NCBI RefSeq assembly: GCF_016808095.1
Contig: NC_068976.1
Location: 35,981,871 to 36,045,870 of the forward strand
From: Vigna angularis
Taxonomy: Eukaryota > Streptophyta > Magnoliopsida > Fabales > Fabaceae
Direction: 5' to 3'
Length of the DNA stretch: 64,000 nucleotides
In this document: one piece after another, positions 36,110-46,496 of the stretch
Layout of the letters: every line of letters starts with the position of its first letter
Numbering within the stretch: the first letter of the stretch is position 1
Position numbers and translations under genes: made by a program
The notes under the pieces: generated by a model
Database searches by the model: none
What the model saw: the letters and a program-made list of their open reading frames with translations, nothing else
Told to the model about the DNA's origin: nothing

Positions 36110-36812
36110 AAAAGAATATCTTCTCTCGTTTCTTTTGGTATTGGTTATATCTCCCGCATCACGTGATACTTATTTTTTTTAAAAATTTATTTAAAAAATA
36201 AATAATAAAAAAACAATTTCAAAAAAATAAAAAAATATTTCTTATCACGTATTTTCTTATAGAAAAAAATAATAAGTCATAAAATAAATGCTATAAGTAC
36301 TCGTCGGCCTATGGCCGGTTTCTTTCCTTCTTCCCACCATTCTTGAAATAAAAAAAGGTCAATCTTACCAAATCCTTGTTAGGATTACTTTTCAAAACTC
36401 TCAAAAAAATCCACAATAATTTCCAAACAAACTCACATACCTTTCTCTAGATAAAGAACTACGTGATCCTGATTGTCCATCATAAATGGATATACGTAGG
36501 AGCAAGGTTAATCTTTGTGGGATTCATAAAACAAAAAATAAATTGTTTCTTAATAATTTCTTTATATTTTTATTTTTGGGGAAAATTAAATATTTGGGAA
36601 AACCACGTCAACTTTATACATTTAATTAAACGTATTGCCTTTGGGCATGCGCGGTAGGGTGTTAACACCTTCCTTATGCGTAATCGATTCCCGAACCTAA
36701 AATCTAATTTTCCATAGTTTTTCCATAATAAATTATGGTGGCGACTCCCAAAAATTTTTCTTAATCCCATTTGTTTTCGGCTTGCCGTCCCGTCATGATC
36801 CTAGTTGCGACA

Positions 36813-36868
36813 ATAGTGACATTGACATTAATGAAGAAGTAGAATTTGTATATTCATGACAGTAAAGT
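36813..36868 (+). repeat. Diverged family A LTR (A7), second segment
   Basis: A 56-bp island between the Ogre-like solo LTR and the SIRE element, homologous to the LTR segment around 2930 bp-class landmarks GACATTGACATTAATGAAG (compare 24926). It shows that both neighbours landed in the same LTR. Confidence 0.7.
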
Positions 36869-37916
36869 TGTTAGAATCGCTGCAACGGAATTATTAGCGT
36901 GGAACAAACCAAGAGGGGGGGTGAATTGGTTATATACTTTTATTTTGCCTTTTCTTATTTTTCTCTTAATTTTTCATACTAAGCAGATAATTAAATATAA
37001 ATGACAGAGTAACGGAAAGAGAAAAATTGCACAGGTGATTTTATCCTGGTTCAGATCACTCGGATCCTACGTCCAGTCGCTTATCTCAAACAAGATAAAC
37101 CTTTTTCACTAACACAAAACAGTTACAAATATTAATCACAAAGAAAAACAATTTGTAAGAGTTTAGAAATACCACCTCTCTTGAAACCACAAGAGATGAA
37201 CTTACACTTCCTTTGAATCTTCACAAAGGATGACCACCTCCTTCGAATGCTTCACGAAGGATGATTCTCTTCCAGGCACTTCCTCGGATACACCAAGGAT
37301 GAACAAGCTATTCCTCTGCCACCGCAATAGCACTTCAGGACTTTGCAGACAAGAGTTTCCTTAGCTTCAACAATCTCACAGAGTTCTCAAAGGTTCAGAG
37401 GTTTTTAGCACAAGGGAAGAGTTATTTTTGAGATCAAGAGTGAGCCATTTTATAGACTCAGCCTAATACCCTTCCATTCTTCGAAAACGGGCCATCTAAC
37501 GCATTTAATCGATTAACACAAGTATTAATCGATTACAATGAGTACAACGGCTAGTTTTTCAAATCTGAAACCCACAACGGCTAGTGGTAATCGATTATTC
37601 TCAGGAATAATCGATTAACTAATCGATTATTATTAGCTTTAATCGATTATTACAGGGGCAGTTGGGTTTTCAGTGCCAGCCTCATTTTAATCGATTAAAA
37701 CTGGGTTTAATCGATTAAAACAGCTTGTGGATGATTCTCAACAGTAAATAAATCAAATATAAATTACAAGAATCAACCCTAATACATATTTGAGCACTAT
37801 TACATCAACTTTGATTATTATAAAAGCTTTATAAAATGCAGAGATCTTCCATTTGTCTTTGTGTATCTTGACTTGTGCAAATCTGTTCATCATCAAAACT
37901 TCATTTTTTGCTAACA
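36869..37916 (-). repeat. SIRE-like 3' LTR
   Basis: 1048 bp, TGTTAGAATCGC...GCTAACA on the plus strand. A TATA box for leftward transcription (TATAAAAT on the minus strand) lies at about 37448-37455. Upstream of it in that direction is a cluster of TTAATCGATTAA-type palindromes (37500-37720). Confidence 0.93.
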
Positions 37917-37930
37917 TTCTCCCCCTTTTT
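37917..37930 (-). other. SIRE-like polypurine tract
   Basis: The minus strand reads AAAAAGGGGGAGAA immediately before the 3' LTR, the expected primer for plus-strand DNA synthesis. A second, similar tract (AAAAAGGGGGAGAAG) lies at 38043-38057. Confidence 0.85.
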
Positions 37931-38198
37931 CATGATGATCAAAAATTCTCCTGAGTTTAAAGCTTTTTAATAATCTGAAACAACCACAACTCACGAAAGG
38001 AGAGATTAATAGAAAAATAACTAAATAAAGAGTTTAAACTATCTTCTCCCCCTTTTTGATCATAAGAAAAAAAATGGGCTCCCCCTTAATAAAAACAAAG
38101 TATGCATAGAAATAGAAATGAACAACAACTTGTTATTGAATTGTAAAAAGAAGATGCATACAATCAGAAAGATAAACAACAAAACAAACAAAGAGGAT

Positions 38199-39319
38199 CT
38201 AGAACTCATCACTTGCGTCACTATTAAAGTGTCGCTCTAATCCTGAAATCCTAGTGTCTAGATTCCTAAGATGAGTACATATTTCTTCGTGGCGAGTGTT
38301 TTGAATGTTCATCATCTCATTTTGGAGGTGAGCCATCTCAGTCATTTGTCTAGAGAGGCTCTCTAGACTATATTCCTCATGCACTTGAGATGGGCCAGCA
38401 GCATGTGTGGGGTCAGGCATGGGGATATCCGCAGCTTCGTCTTCATTTTCTTGCCCACCAAGGGCATCCTCAGGGTGGATGTAGAAGAGTCCTTGTTTGA
38501 TAAAACCCATTTGCCTCAAGGAGTTATCTCCAACCTTATGACCCGGAAGGACAGTCTCATGATGTTCATTTGTGACATCTACCCCTTTGTACTCACAAAT
38601 TTGGGAAACAAGAAGAGGATATGGAAGAGGTGCAGCATCTAACCTTTTGGCCTTGAAAATTATTGTCTGAATCAGGTGAGGCAAATTTAGTGGAATGCTC
38701 TGAAGTATTCCATACATAATGATGAGATCAGTCTCAGAGCATTGGGCATGATTTGACCCTCTAGGGCACAAAAGCCACACAATAAGGTAGTGCAAAGGCG
38801 TTCTTCCATCTTGAGTCCACCAACAAGGAAGAGACGAGCATTGTGTTGTCGAGGATTGCGGAGAAATGACTGGTACACCATTATCTTGTTGAATTGAGCA
38901 AAGTCATTTGGAACAAGTTGAGAATTTTCTAAAACAAGGACTTTTGCTACATTCGTCCAAATGTCATTGTCTAAGACAATGTCCACACCTTTCACCCTTG
39001 TTTGGAAGAACCCATCACGAACCTTTAAATTAAAATAGAAGATGAGAACAAGATCCGGATAGTACCTTTCACGGAGTTCCATTATGTGTTGAACTCCTTG
39101 TTCAATGATGAGATTGGGAAAGGAGAAGTTGTAGGATGTGTACCAAGCGAGATCAATGAATTTCTGTTTGATGAGCTTCTGTTCCTTCCAAAATTGTGAG
39201 AATGATTGTTGATCTTGCTCATCGGAAAGCCACCCTTCTATGGTAGCATCTCTTCGGCGAACATTACTCTCCGAAACTCCACTTGTCCTTCTTCTCCTTC
39301 TTCTTGAAGGTTCAGCCAT
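38199..39319 (-). pseudogene. SIRE-like third ORF (env-like position, plant transposon protein type), one frameshift
   Basis: The start is placed at ATG 39319 (MAEPSRRRRRR). Two overlapping frames (39319-38687 and 38795-38199) cover one protein. The first ends with LVGGLKMEERL; the second supplies WLLCPRGSNHAQCSETDLI and KAKRLDAAPLPYPLLVSQIC. The pattern resembles the putative plant transposon protein domain (Transposase_32 type) found in legume elements. A 1-nt shift near 38795 explains the break. The C-terminus has a coiled-coil-like segment (EEYSLESLSRQMTEMAHLQ). I see no signal peptide or clear membrane segment, so an envelope role is unsupported; the function is unknown. Confidence 0.65.
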
Positions 39320-39414
39320 GGAGATGGATGGAAGGCAAAGATTTTGGTGAAAGAAAGGAGAAAACAAGAGGGATAAGCTCAAGATTGATTCAAGTATGGA
39401 AAGTGGGGACCAAG

Positions 39415-39660
39415 TGGGGTTTAAATAGGCTCAAGAATGCTCCCCAACGTCTAGATTTTGGGATTTTGCCCGTTAATAGCCGTTGGCAACGGCTAGTTCA
39501 ATGAAAGTTGCAATATTTTTCGAAAAAAATAGTCTAGAGCGCATTTAATCGATTAAATTGGATTTTAATCGATTACGTAATCGATTAATACTTGGATTAA
39601 TCGATTAAACCATTCGTAAATGTATAGGTAACGCTTTTAATCGATTTACACGCAGATTAA
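39415..39660 (-). promoter_or_regulatory. U3-like promoter module upstream of the SIRE third ORF
   Basis: Between pol and the third ORF lie five or six AATCGATTA motifs (39542-39650), a GCCGTTGGCAACGGCTAG inverted motif (39478-39495) and a TATA-like TATTTAAAC on the minus strand (about 39418-39426), about 100 bp before the ATG at 39319. The same three ingredients, in the same order, make up the U3 of the element's LTRs (47087-47360). I infer an internal promoter for a separate transcript. Confidence 0.5.
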
Positions 39661-39703
39661 ATACGTTAAGCAACGAAAAATGCAATATTGAGTCCAAGAA
39701 TGC

Positions 39704-42328
39704 CTATTTTACTATTTCTAATATGCCTAGATCTCTTCTAAGCTCAAAAAATCTATCCTTAGGCAATGCTTTGGTGAAAATGTCCGCTAATTGATGCTTA
39801 GAATCTATAAATTCCATTTCACAATCGCCTTTTTGGACATGGTCTCTAATGAAGTGATGCCTAATTTCTATGTGCTTGGTTCTAGAATGCAGGATAGGAT
39901 TTTTGGTAAGTTTTATAGCACTTGTGTTATCACACTTAAGCGGAATATGATCTAAATGAATATCATAGTCTTCTAATTGCTGTTTCATCCATAAGATTTG
40001 TGCACAATAACTACCCGCAGCAATGTATTCAGCTTCAGTGGTTAATAAGGCTACACAGGCTTGTTTCTTAGAGTGCCAAGAGACTAAGGAACTACCTAAA
40101 AAGTGACAGGTTCCACTAGTGCTTTTTCGATCTATCTTACAACCTCCATAATCAGCATCAGAAAATCCTACAAGACTAGGCTCAGCTCCTGAAGGATACC
40201 ATAAACCAAAGGATGTTGTCCCCTTAAGGTATTTAAGAATGCGTTTTACTGCAGTAATATGAGACTCTCTAGGGCTTGATTGATACCTAGCACACACACA
40301 TACACTTTGCATGATATCAGGTCTACTAGCAGTAAGATATAATAGAGAGCCAATCATACCTCTGTATTTGGTCTGACTTACCTTTGTACCTGTCTCATCT
40401 TTGTCTAAGTAGCAGAATGTTCCCATGGGAGTTGATGCTTCTTTAGCATTGTCCATCTCAAACTTCTTAAGGATTTCCCTACAATACTTGGTTTGAGATA
40501 TAAAGGTTCCTTTCTCCATTTGTTTGATTTGAAGTCCGAGGAAGAAAGTAAGTTCTCCCATCATTGACATCTCAAATTCTCCCTGCATGGACTTAGCAAA
40601 ATTCTCGCAAAGAGTTGCGTTAGATGAACCAAAAATAATATCATCTACGTATACTTGAACAATTAGAAAAATTTTTCCAATTCTTTTAATAAATAATGTT
40701 GAATCAATTTTTCCTCTGTTGAAACCATTTTCTACAAGAAAATTGCTAAGACGTTCATACCAAGATTTAGGTGCTTGTTTTAGACCATATAGTGCTTTCT
40801 TTAATTTGTAGATGTGATTTGGGTTTTTAAAATCCTCAAAACCAGGTGGTTGTTCAACAAATACATTTTCTTTGATATAACCGTTTAGAAAAGCACTTTT
40901 AACATCCATTTGAAATAATTTAAAGTTCATTATAGATGCATAAGCAAGAAGTAGGCGTATTGCCTCTAACCTGGCAACTGGAGCGTATGTCTCATCATAA
41001 TCTATACCTTCTTCTTGACTATATCCTTTTGCCACAAGCCTAGCTTTATTCTTGGTGATGTTTCCTTCTTCATCTAGTTTGTTTCTGAACACCCACTTTG
41101 TTCCAATTACTTGATGAGTGTCTTTTATGGGAATTAATTCCCACACTTGATTTCTTTCAAACTGGTTGAGTTCTTCTTGCATTGTGATACACCATTTTTC
41201 ATCTTGAAGGGCTTCTTTAATATTCTTTTGTTCAATCTGTGACACAAAAGCAACATTCATACAATAATTTACAATATTACTTCTTGTGTTTACCCCTTGT
41301 GTGATATCGCCAATTATGTTGTCCAAAGATAATCCTCTAGGTTGTCGCCATATTTTATTTAAATCTTCATCTTGAGGATTGTCATGATTCTTCTCTTCAT
41401 TTGTCTCCTTTGATGAATCTTCACTTGGTCTTGCATCAGATTCTTCTGACTTAAGAGGTTTTGCCTCAAGGTCCACAATTTCATCAAAAGTAACATGTAT
41501 GGATTCCTCTATTGTGAGCGTTTTCCTATTAAAAATTCCTTCATCAGCTTTTGAATCAAATTTTCCCAAATTTAGTTTTCCATTATTTAAAACATAGCAT
41601 TTGCATGCAAAAAATTTTAAATGGGAAACATTTGGTTTCCTATTTTTGAAAAGCTCGTAAGGAGTGCGTTTTAAAATAGGTCGAATTATCATTCTATTTA
41701 AAACATAGCAAGCAGTACTCACAACATCAGCCCAAAATTGTTTAGGAACATTATTTTCATTTAACATAATACGAGCAAGTTCCTCTAAGGTTCTATTCTT
41801 TCTTTCTACAACTCCATTTTGTTGGGGAGTTCTAGGTGAGGAAAATTTATGAGAAATACCATGTTCTTCACAAAAACTTTCAAATAATTCATTTTGAAAT
41901 TCACCACCATGGTCACTTCTAATAGCTTTTATTCTTAGATCCTTTTCATTTTGAACTAAAACAGCAAACTTTTTAAATTCTTTAAAAGCTTCACTCTTAA
42001 GAGTGAGAAAGAAAGTCCAAGTGTATCTTGAAAAATCATCAACAATAACCAAAGCATAATAGTTTCCACCAAAACTTTTTATCCTTGAAGGACCAAATAA
42101 ATCCATATGTAAAAGTTCCAAAGGTTTTAAAGTAGAAACAATATTTTTTGAATGAAAGGAATTTTTAACTTGTTTACGCTTTTGACATGCATCACACAAT
42201 TTATCTTTTACAAACTTTAATTTAGGTAAACCAATTACTAGATCTATAGATATAAGTTTGTTTAATTGTTGCATATGTATATGAGCAGCACGCCTATGCC
42301 ATAACCATGGGTTTTCCTCTTTAACAAC
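39704..42328 (-). CDS. SIRE-like Pol: integrase, reverse transcriptase, RNase H
   Basis: An open frame of 856 codons from its first Met at 42274. Host sense continues upstream to 42328 (RDLTVVKEENPWLWHRRAA, the GAG-pre-integrase zinc motif). Integrase: CDACQKRK, then catalytic HMDLFGP, IRSDHGGEF and VVERKNRT, all three acidic residues present. A short in-frame deletion after the integrase (KADEGIFNRKTLT) removes roughly 13-17 residues usual at that point. RT: QMDVKSAFLNG, YGLKQAPKSWY and the active-site YVDDIIFGS. RNase H: FSDADYGGC, TEAEYIAA and HIEIRHHFIRD. It ends with a TAG at 39704-39706. In an intact element it would be fused to Gag; here it is cut off by the 42329-44995 insertion, so no complete polyprotein is possible. 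Confidence 0.92.
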   Translation of the reverse strand, partial: VVKEENPWLWHRRAAHIHMQQLNKLISIDLVIGLPKLKFVKDKLCDACQKRKQVKNSFHSKNIVSTLKPLELLHMDLFGPSRIKSFGGNYYALVIVDDFSRYTWTFFLTLKSEAFKEFKKFAVLVQNEKDLRIKAIRSDHGGEFQNELFESFCEEHGISHKFSSPRTPQQNGVVERKNRTLEELARIMLNENNVPKQFWADVVSTACYVLNRMIIRPILKRTPYELFKNRKPNVSHLKFFACKCYVLNNGKLNLGKFDSKADEGIFNRKTLTIEESIHVTFDEIVDLEAKPLKSEESDARPSEDSSKETNEEKNHDNPQDEDLNKIWRQPRGLSLDNIIGDITQGVNTRSNIVNYCMNVAFVSQIEQKNIKEALQDEKWCITMQEELNQFERNQVWELIPIKDTHQVIGTKWVFRNKLDEEGNITKNKARLVAKGYSQEEGIDYDETYAPVARLEAIRLLLAYASIMNFKLFQMDVKSAFLNGYIKENVFVEQPPGFEDFKNPNHIYKLKKALYGLKQAPKSWYERLSNFLVENGFNRGKIDSTLFIKRIGKIFLIVQVYVDDIIFGSSNATLCENFAKSMQGEFEMSMMGELTFFLGLQIKQMEKGTFISQTKYCREILKKFEMDNAKEASTPMGTFCYLDKDETGTKVSQTKYRGMIGSLLYLTASRPDIMQSVCVCARYQSSPRESHITAVKRILKYLKGTTSFGLWYPSGAEPSLVGFSDADYGGCKIDRKSTSGTCHFLGSSLVSWHSKKQACVALLTTEAEYIAAGSYCAQILWMKQQLEDYDIHLDHIPLKCDNTSAIKLTKNPILHSRTKHIEIRHHFIRDHVQKGDCEMEFIDSKHQLADIFTKALPKDRFFELRRDLGILEIVK

Positions 42329-43471
42329 TGTGAGATCTCGAAAATTTAAACCATGATTATACTGTCAAATCTGTCTTTATTGCACTGTTGAGTCACCTGG
42401 CTGCTTCCATAAAAGCACCACGCCACACGTCCAGTGCATTAAAAACGCACTTTGCACTGCATGCACGAGTGCCATGTGTCACGTAGAAGCTTCGGAAGTC
42501 AGAAGTGGGAGTGCAGGTGTCAGTAGAGGAGACGCTCGTTCGTTTGGGCGTGAAAATTAACAAAACTGAGTTCGAAAAACGCTCTCTCACCTGCACGCAC
42601 TCTTCTTCTTCCTCAGAACCCAACTCTTCATTTTCTCTAACTTCTCTCTAGAACCAGTTCACCTTCTCTCTTCTGTAACTCACCATTCCCTTCTCCGATC
42701 ACGTTTCAGAACCATAGAAACGTTCCTGGAGACGTGAGCATCATTCTGGACCGAATAGAATTTGGATCGGTACTGGTAAGTTCTCATTTCTAAGCGTTCG
42801 TCCTTTTGGTTTCATGCGAACCCTAGTTCTGGTTGCATGCATGGGTTCTAGGTCCGAGTTTTTCTGATTCTGGTGTTTTAGATTAAGTGAAAGTTGTTGA
42901 GCGAAGGGTAGGACGCTGTTAGAGGTCGCACTAAATCTTGCTTTTTGGGAGTACACTGCTATCATGGTAAGGGAAGCTTAATAATTTAGTTTATACGTAT
43001 ATGATTGTGTGCGAGCATGATAGAAATAGAATGTATGAGATGTATGCTGTGTTTGAGTATGCCTGAACGATCGTTGTTATGCCTGAGTGAATATGGTATG
43101 TGTTGATTGATACGTATGAATTGGATACTGGATGATTATTGTATAGTATGAGTTGTTATATGAATTCTATAAAGTATGTGAATTAAATGATGAATCGGAA
43201 ATTATAAGATCATGAATTGTATGAGAAATGTTGAGTTAGAATAGATGAAAAATCTGAATCTGATAAGCCTTTCTATGATAAAATACGTTCGTCATCGTAC
43301 GGTCTTATACCGTTCGGTTTTCTAGTCAATTGCTTAAAAAGGAATTCTTTTATTTGAAAAGAGTTCTGAAATTGAACGAGCGTCCCATGAAATACTATGT
43401 TGAGCGTTCGGCTCAACCTATGGGTAATCTTGTAAATTAAATTAAGTTATTGTTCCTTATATTTATAAAAC

Positions 43472-43650
43472 AGTAGCACTCGGTCTTACACTGAGCGTTC
43501 GTCCTAAATAGCGCTCGGTTTTATACCAAGCGTTCGTCTTAAGTAGCGCTCGGTCTTACACTGAACGTTCGTCCTAAATAGCGCTCGATCTTATATCTAG
43601 CGTTCGTCCTAAGAAGTGTACGGTCTTATACCGAACGCTCGTCCCTATCT
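43472..43650. repeat. 35-bp tandem repeat, about five copies
   Basis: The unit is of the form GCGCTCGGTCTTACACTGAG followed by CGTTCGTCCTAAATA, repeated with about 10-20 percent divergence. The words CGCTCGG and CGTTCGTCC recur singly elsewhere in the same insertion. Confidence 0.85.
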
Positions 43651-44391
43651 TTGATTTCAGAACGTACGTAAATAACGTTCGTCTCAAATTATCAGTAAAT
43701 GAATATTCGCTTTCGGTCATTGACTGACAGTCGACCCAGTTAAACAAATTCTCCTCAGGATAATTAAGTAATCATCTTTCTGTATCATTTTCCCTTTGAA
43801 ATTGGTCTAAAGTCTTTGAACTTAAATTATTCTGAAACAGTTATGTTATATTGCTAAGAGTTGGTTCATTCAACTGATTCTAGTAGTGGTCACGTTCGTC
43901 ATGTAAAATGCGTCAGCTTTATTCTTTTGAAAAGAAGACCTTTCGATCTCACTCTTGACGTTCGTCCTCGTTGTGTAGAGGATTGAACGCTCGTCTTTTT
44001 ATGGAAGTGGAACATAGATTGAAAATGTAAATAAAAGGAAGTATTAAGATGTGCGAACACTATAAGAATGGAAAGTATGATTTTGATATTTGAACGAGCG
44101 TTCCATGGAGGAACGACTCATATATATATTGGATATTAAATTTGGTAAAGTATGACTATGGATAAGTTAAGACTCGCTGTCCATCCTGATGTTCCGTGAA
44201 TACTATCTTCATGTAGAGGAAGTATGTCATGTGTGGGAACGGCAGGAGGTCCTTAGTCCATAAGTTAACATGGGCGACGTAAGAACGGACTGACCTCGAG
44301 TGGCAGCTGTTTGGTGTATCCCAGTTACTACATCACTCGGGTGCAAGGACGCTTGTAACTACACAGATTCATACAGTCCGGACGGTCGGTC

Positions 44392-44413
44392 TATATATAT
44401 ATATATATATATA
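44392..44413. repeat. (TA)n microsatellite
   Basis: About eleven AT dinucleotides within the 42329-44995 insertion. Confidence 0.9.
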
Positions 44414-44995
44414 AATGTATGTTGGATGATGTTATATGTTGAGATGTGTGTTTGAATGATCTGAATTGTTAGTATATATATTGACGTATGAATTAAATTA
44501 CTTAAGCTTACCCTTTCGTTTTTCCTTGTGTTGTCGTCTTGTATATGTACGTTCGTCCTGTCATTGCAATGATCATCCGTGTGGATGTGAGCAGATGGAG
44601 GTGCGTCACTTGAAGAAGTGCTAGAAGGAGAAAATTTGGAAGACGCTAACCTGGTGGATGTGGAAATTAAAGCCGAGCCTTAGAGCGCTCGCATGTTTAT
44701 TTTATTAGTTTGTTAAGTTTAATTGTGGACGTTCGGTCATAGTTTTGTAAGACCGTTCGTCTCTAAACTTCTGTCTTTACCGCGTTCGTTTATTTCTGTA
44801 TGTTAAGCCGTTCGGCTTTTGACGCTCGTTCAGATTTGTAAGACTGCACTGTTTTATTGGCTTAATGTAATTAATTCTAATTATGGTAATTACTATATTT
44901 TGGGATGTTACATTTGGAAGCAGCCAGGTGACTCAGCAGTGCAATAAAGACAGATTTGACAGTATAATCATGGTTTAATTTTTCGAGATCTCACA

Positions 44996-46462
44996 TCAAC
45001 TAAACATGAAATATTTTTATTTGATGCATTTTCTAAATCAATTAAATAAATATTATTATGTCTGACTCCTTTTAATGCAATTTCAGAAGAATCATTCTTA
45101 AAAATAGTGCAAGAATTCTTCTCAAAGGTTACCTTGAATCCTTTGTCGCATAGTTGACTTATGCTAATTAAGGTATGCCTTAGTCCTTCTACATATAGCA
45201 CGTCTTTGATCATCAAGGTGTCTTTGCTTCCTATATCCCCTTTTCCAAGAATTCTTCCTTTGTTGTTGTCACCATAGGTAACAAAGCCTTGTTCCTTTTC
45301 TTTGAAATATGTGAACTTCGTCTTGTCTCCTGTCATGTGTTTTGAGCAACCACTATCGAGACACCACATGACTTTTCTTGATTTCTGTAATACTTGGCTG
45401 ACATTATCATCATCTGCCATCAAACAGATGTTTGCTTCTTCATCTGAGTCACTTGAATATGAAATAGTCTCATTGTCGTCTTCCCATGCAATGTAGGCCT
45501 TCTTTTTCTTGAAGAATCTTTTCTCCTTTTTGTCTTCACCCTTCTTTTGATTTGGGCAGTCTGCTTTTAGATGCCCCTTTTCTCCACAGCCGTAGCATCG
45601 GTAATTTGAGGAAGATACTTGATTATCTTTCTTTTCGTATCTAAATCTTCCTTTACCTTTAGACTTCATGAACCTGTTTAATCTTTTGATCACAAGACTT
45701 AAATTTTCCTCTTCGTTTGAGTCTTCATCTTTTGATTTGCCTTTGCTTCTTTCAACCTCCGACTTTAATGCCAAACTCTTCTTGTTGTTTTTGGCTTTTG
45801 CTTCTTCTTCATCAAGTCTTCCAAGATCTAGTTCATGTTCCCTCAACTTTCCAAAGAGTGCCGCCATAGTCATGGTGTTGAGGTTTTGTGACTCCGAGAT
45901 TGCAGTCACCTTTGGTTGCCACGACCTGTCTAAAGACTTCAAGATTTTAATGTTAAGTTCATCGGTATCAAATGACTTACCTAGTCCAATGAGATGATTG
46001 ACAATGTTGGTGAAGCGTTTTTGAACGTCTGAAATTGTTTCTCCTTGCTTCATCCGGAACATTTCATACTCTTGGATTAAGGAGTTCTTCCTTGCCCTCT
46101 TTACATCATCTGTTCCTTCATGCGTCACTCTGAGTACGTCCCACATTTCTTGAGCAGTTTTGCAGACAGAGACCCTGTAGAACTCATCAACAGTCAATGC
46201 TGATGCAATGATATTCCGAGCTTTTACGTCATTCTAAAATCTTTTCTTTTCTTCAATGGTCCATTGACCACGGGGCTTTGGTTCCTGTGTATTGTTAGTA
46301 GAAACAGAAGAGCCAGACGCAATAACATCCCAAATTTCACAATCAATAGATTCAATAAATATTTGCATTCTTACCTTCCAGAATGCATAGTTCTCACCTG
46401 TGAATAGTGGGGGTCTATTGATTGATGTACCCTCTGCAAAGGTTTGAATGTGATCCTGCCAT
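44996..46462 (-). pseudogene. SIRE-like gag and protease, with a frameshift and a nonsense codon near the start
   Basis: The probable start is ATG at 46462, two codons into MAGSH. The first 90 or so codons are broken by a 1-nt shift near 46440 and an in-frame TAG (CAG expected) near 46234. From 46197 a long open frame encodes the copia gag (TAQEMWDVLRVTHEGTDDVK, MKQGETISDVQKRFTNIVNHL), a zinc knuckle CYGCGEKGHLKADCP (about 45590) and the protease start WCLDSGCSKHMTGD (about 45340). It is cut at 44995 by the insertion, at VD before the GAG-pre-integrase motif. The nucleocapsid and protease motifs themselves are intact. Confidence 0.88.
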
Positions 46463-46482
46463 TTGAATGATTATCAAAGCAA

Positions 46483-46494
46483 GCTCTGATACCA
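46483..46494 (-). other. SIRE-like primer-binding site (tRNA-Met type)
   Basis: The minus strand reads TGGTATCAGAGC two bases inside the right LTR. It complements the initiator tRNA-Met 3' end, the common copia primer, and fixes the element as minus strand. Confidence 0.92.
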
Positions 46495-46496
46495 AT

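Larger units (their letters stand above)
33942..36812 (+). repeat. Solo LTR, Ogre/Tat-like, with perfect 5-bp TSD
   Basis: It begins TGTCAACACCCAATTTCG and ends CTAGTTGCGACA. It is flanked on both sides by ATAGT (33937-33941 and 36813-36817), a perfect target duplication. It is 2871 bp including two younger insertions (a MITE and a copia solo LTR), leaving about 1.4 kb of its own sequence. The terminal GGCGACTCC...GTTGCGACA phrase recalls legume Ogre/Tat LTR ends; that lineage call is tentative. No internal region remains. Confidence 0.8.
42329..44995. mobile_element. 2.67-kb insertion with inverted termini of about 80 bp, class uncertain
   Basis: The left end (TGTGAGATCTCGAAAA) and the right end are near-perfect inverted repeats of about 80 bp, which suggests a DNA transposon. 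However, at 44900-44912 the sequence reads TTTGGGATGTTACA, a typical LTR end, and the left terminus TGTGAGATCTCG is a typical LTR start. It could therefore be a solo LTR (42329-44912) followed by an inverted copy of its own start. Flanks ACAAC and TCAAC differ at one base. The interior has no convincing ORF. It contains a 35-bp tandem block (43472-43650), a (TA)n run (44392-44413) and many CGTTCGTC-type words. Confidence 0.75.

Noticed and set aside
38199..39319. Third ORF of the copia element as a cellular gene
   Set aside because: It lies between the element's pol and 3' LTR on the same strand and resembles a plant transposon protein.
42393..42965. Short minus-strand ORFs in the 2.67-kb insertion
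   Set aside because: They have no domain or codon pattern and lie near the inverted end in what is probably an untranslated region.
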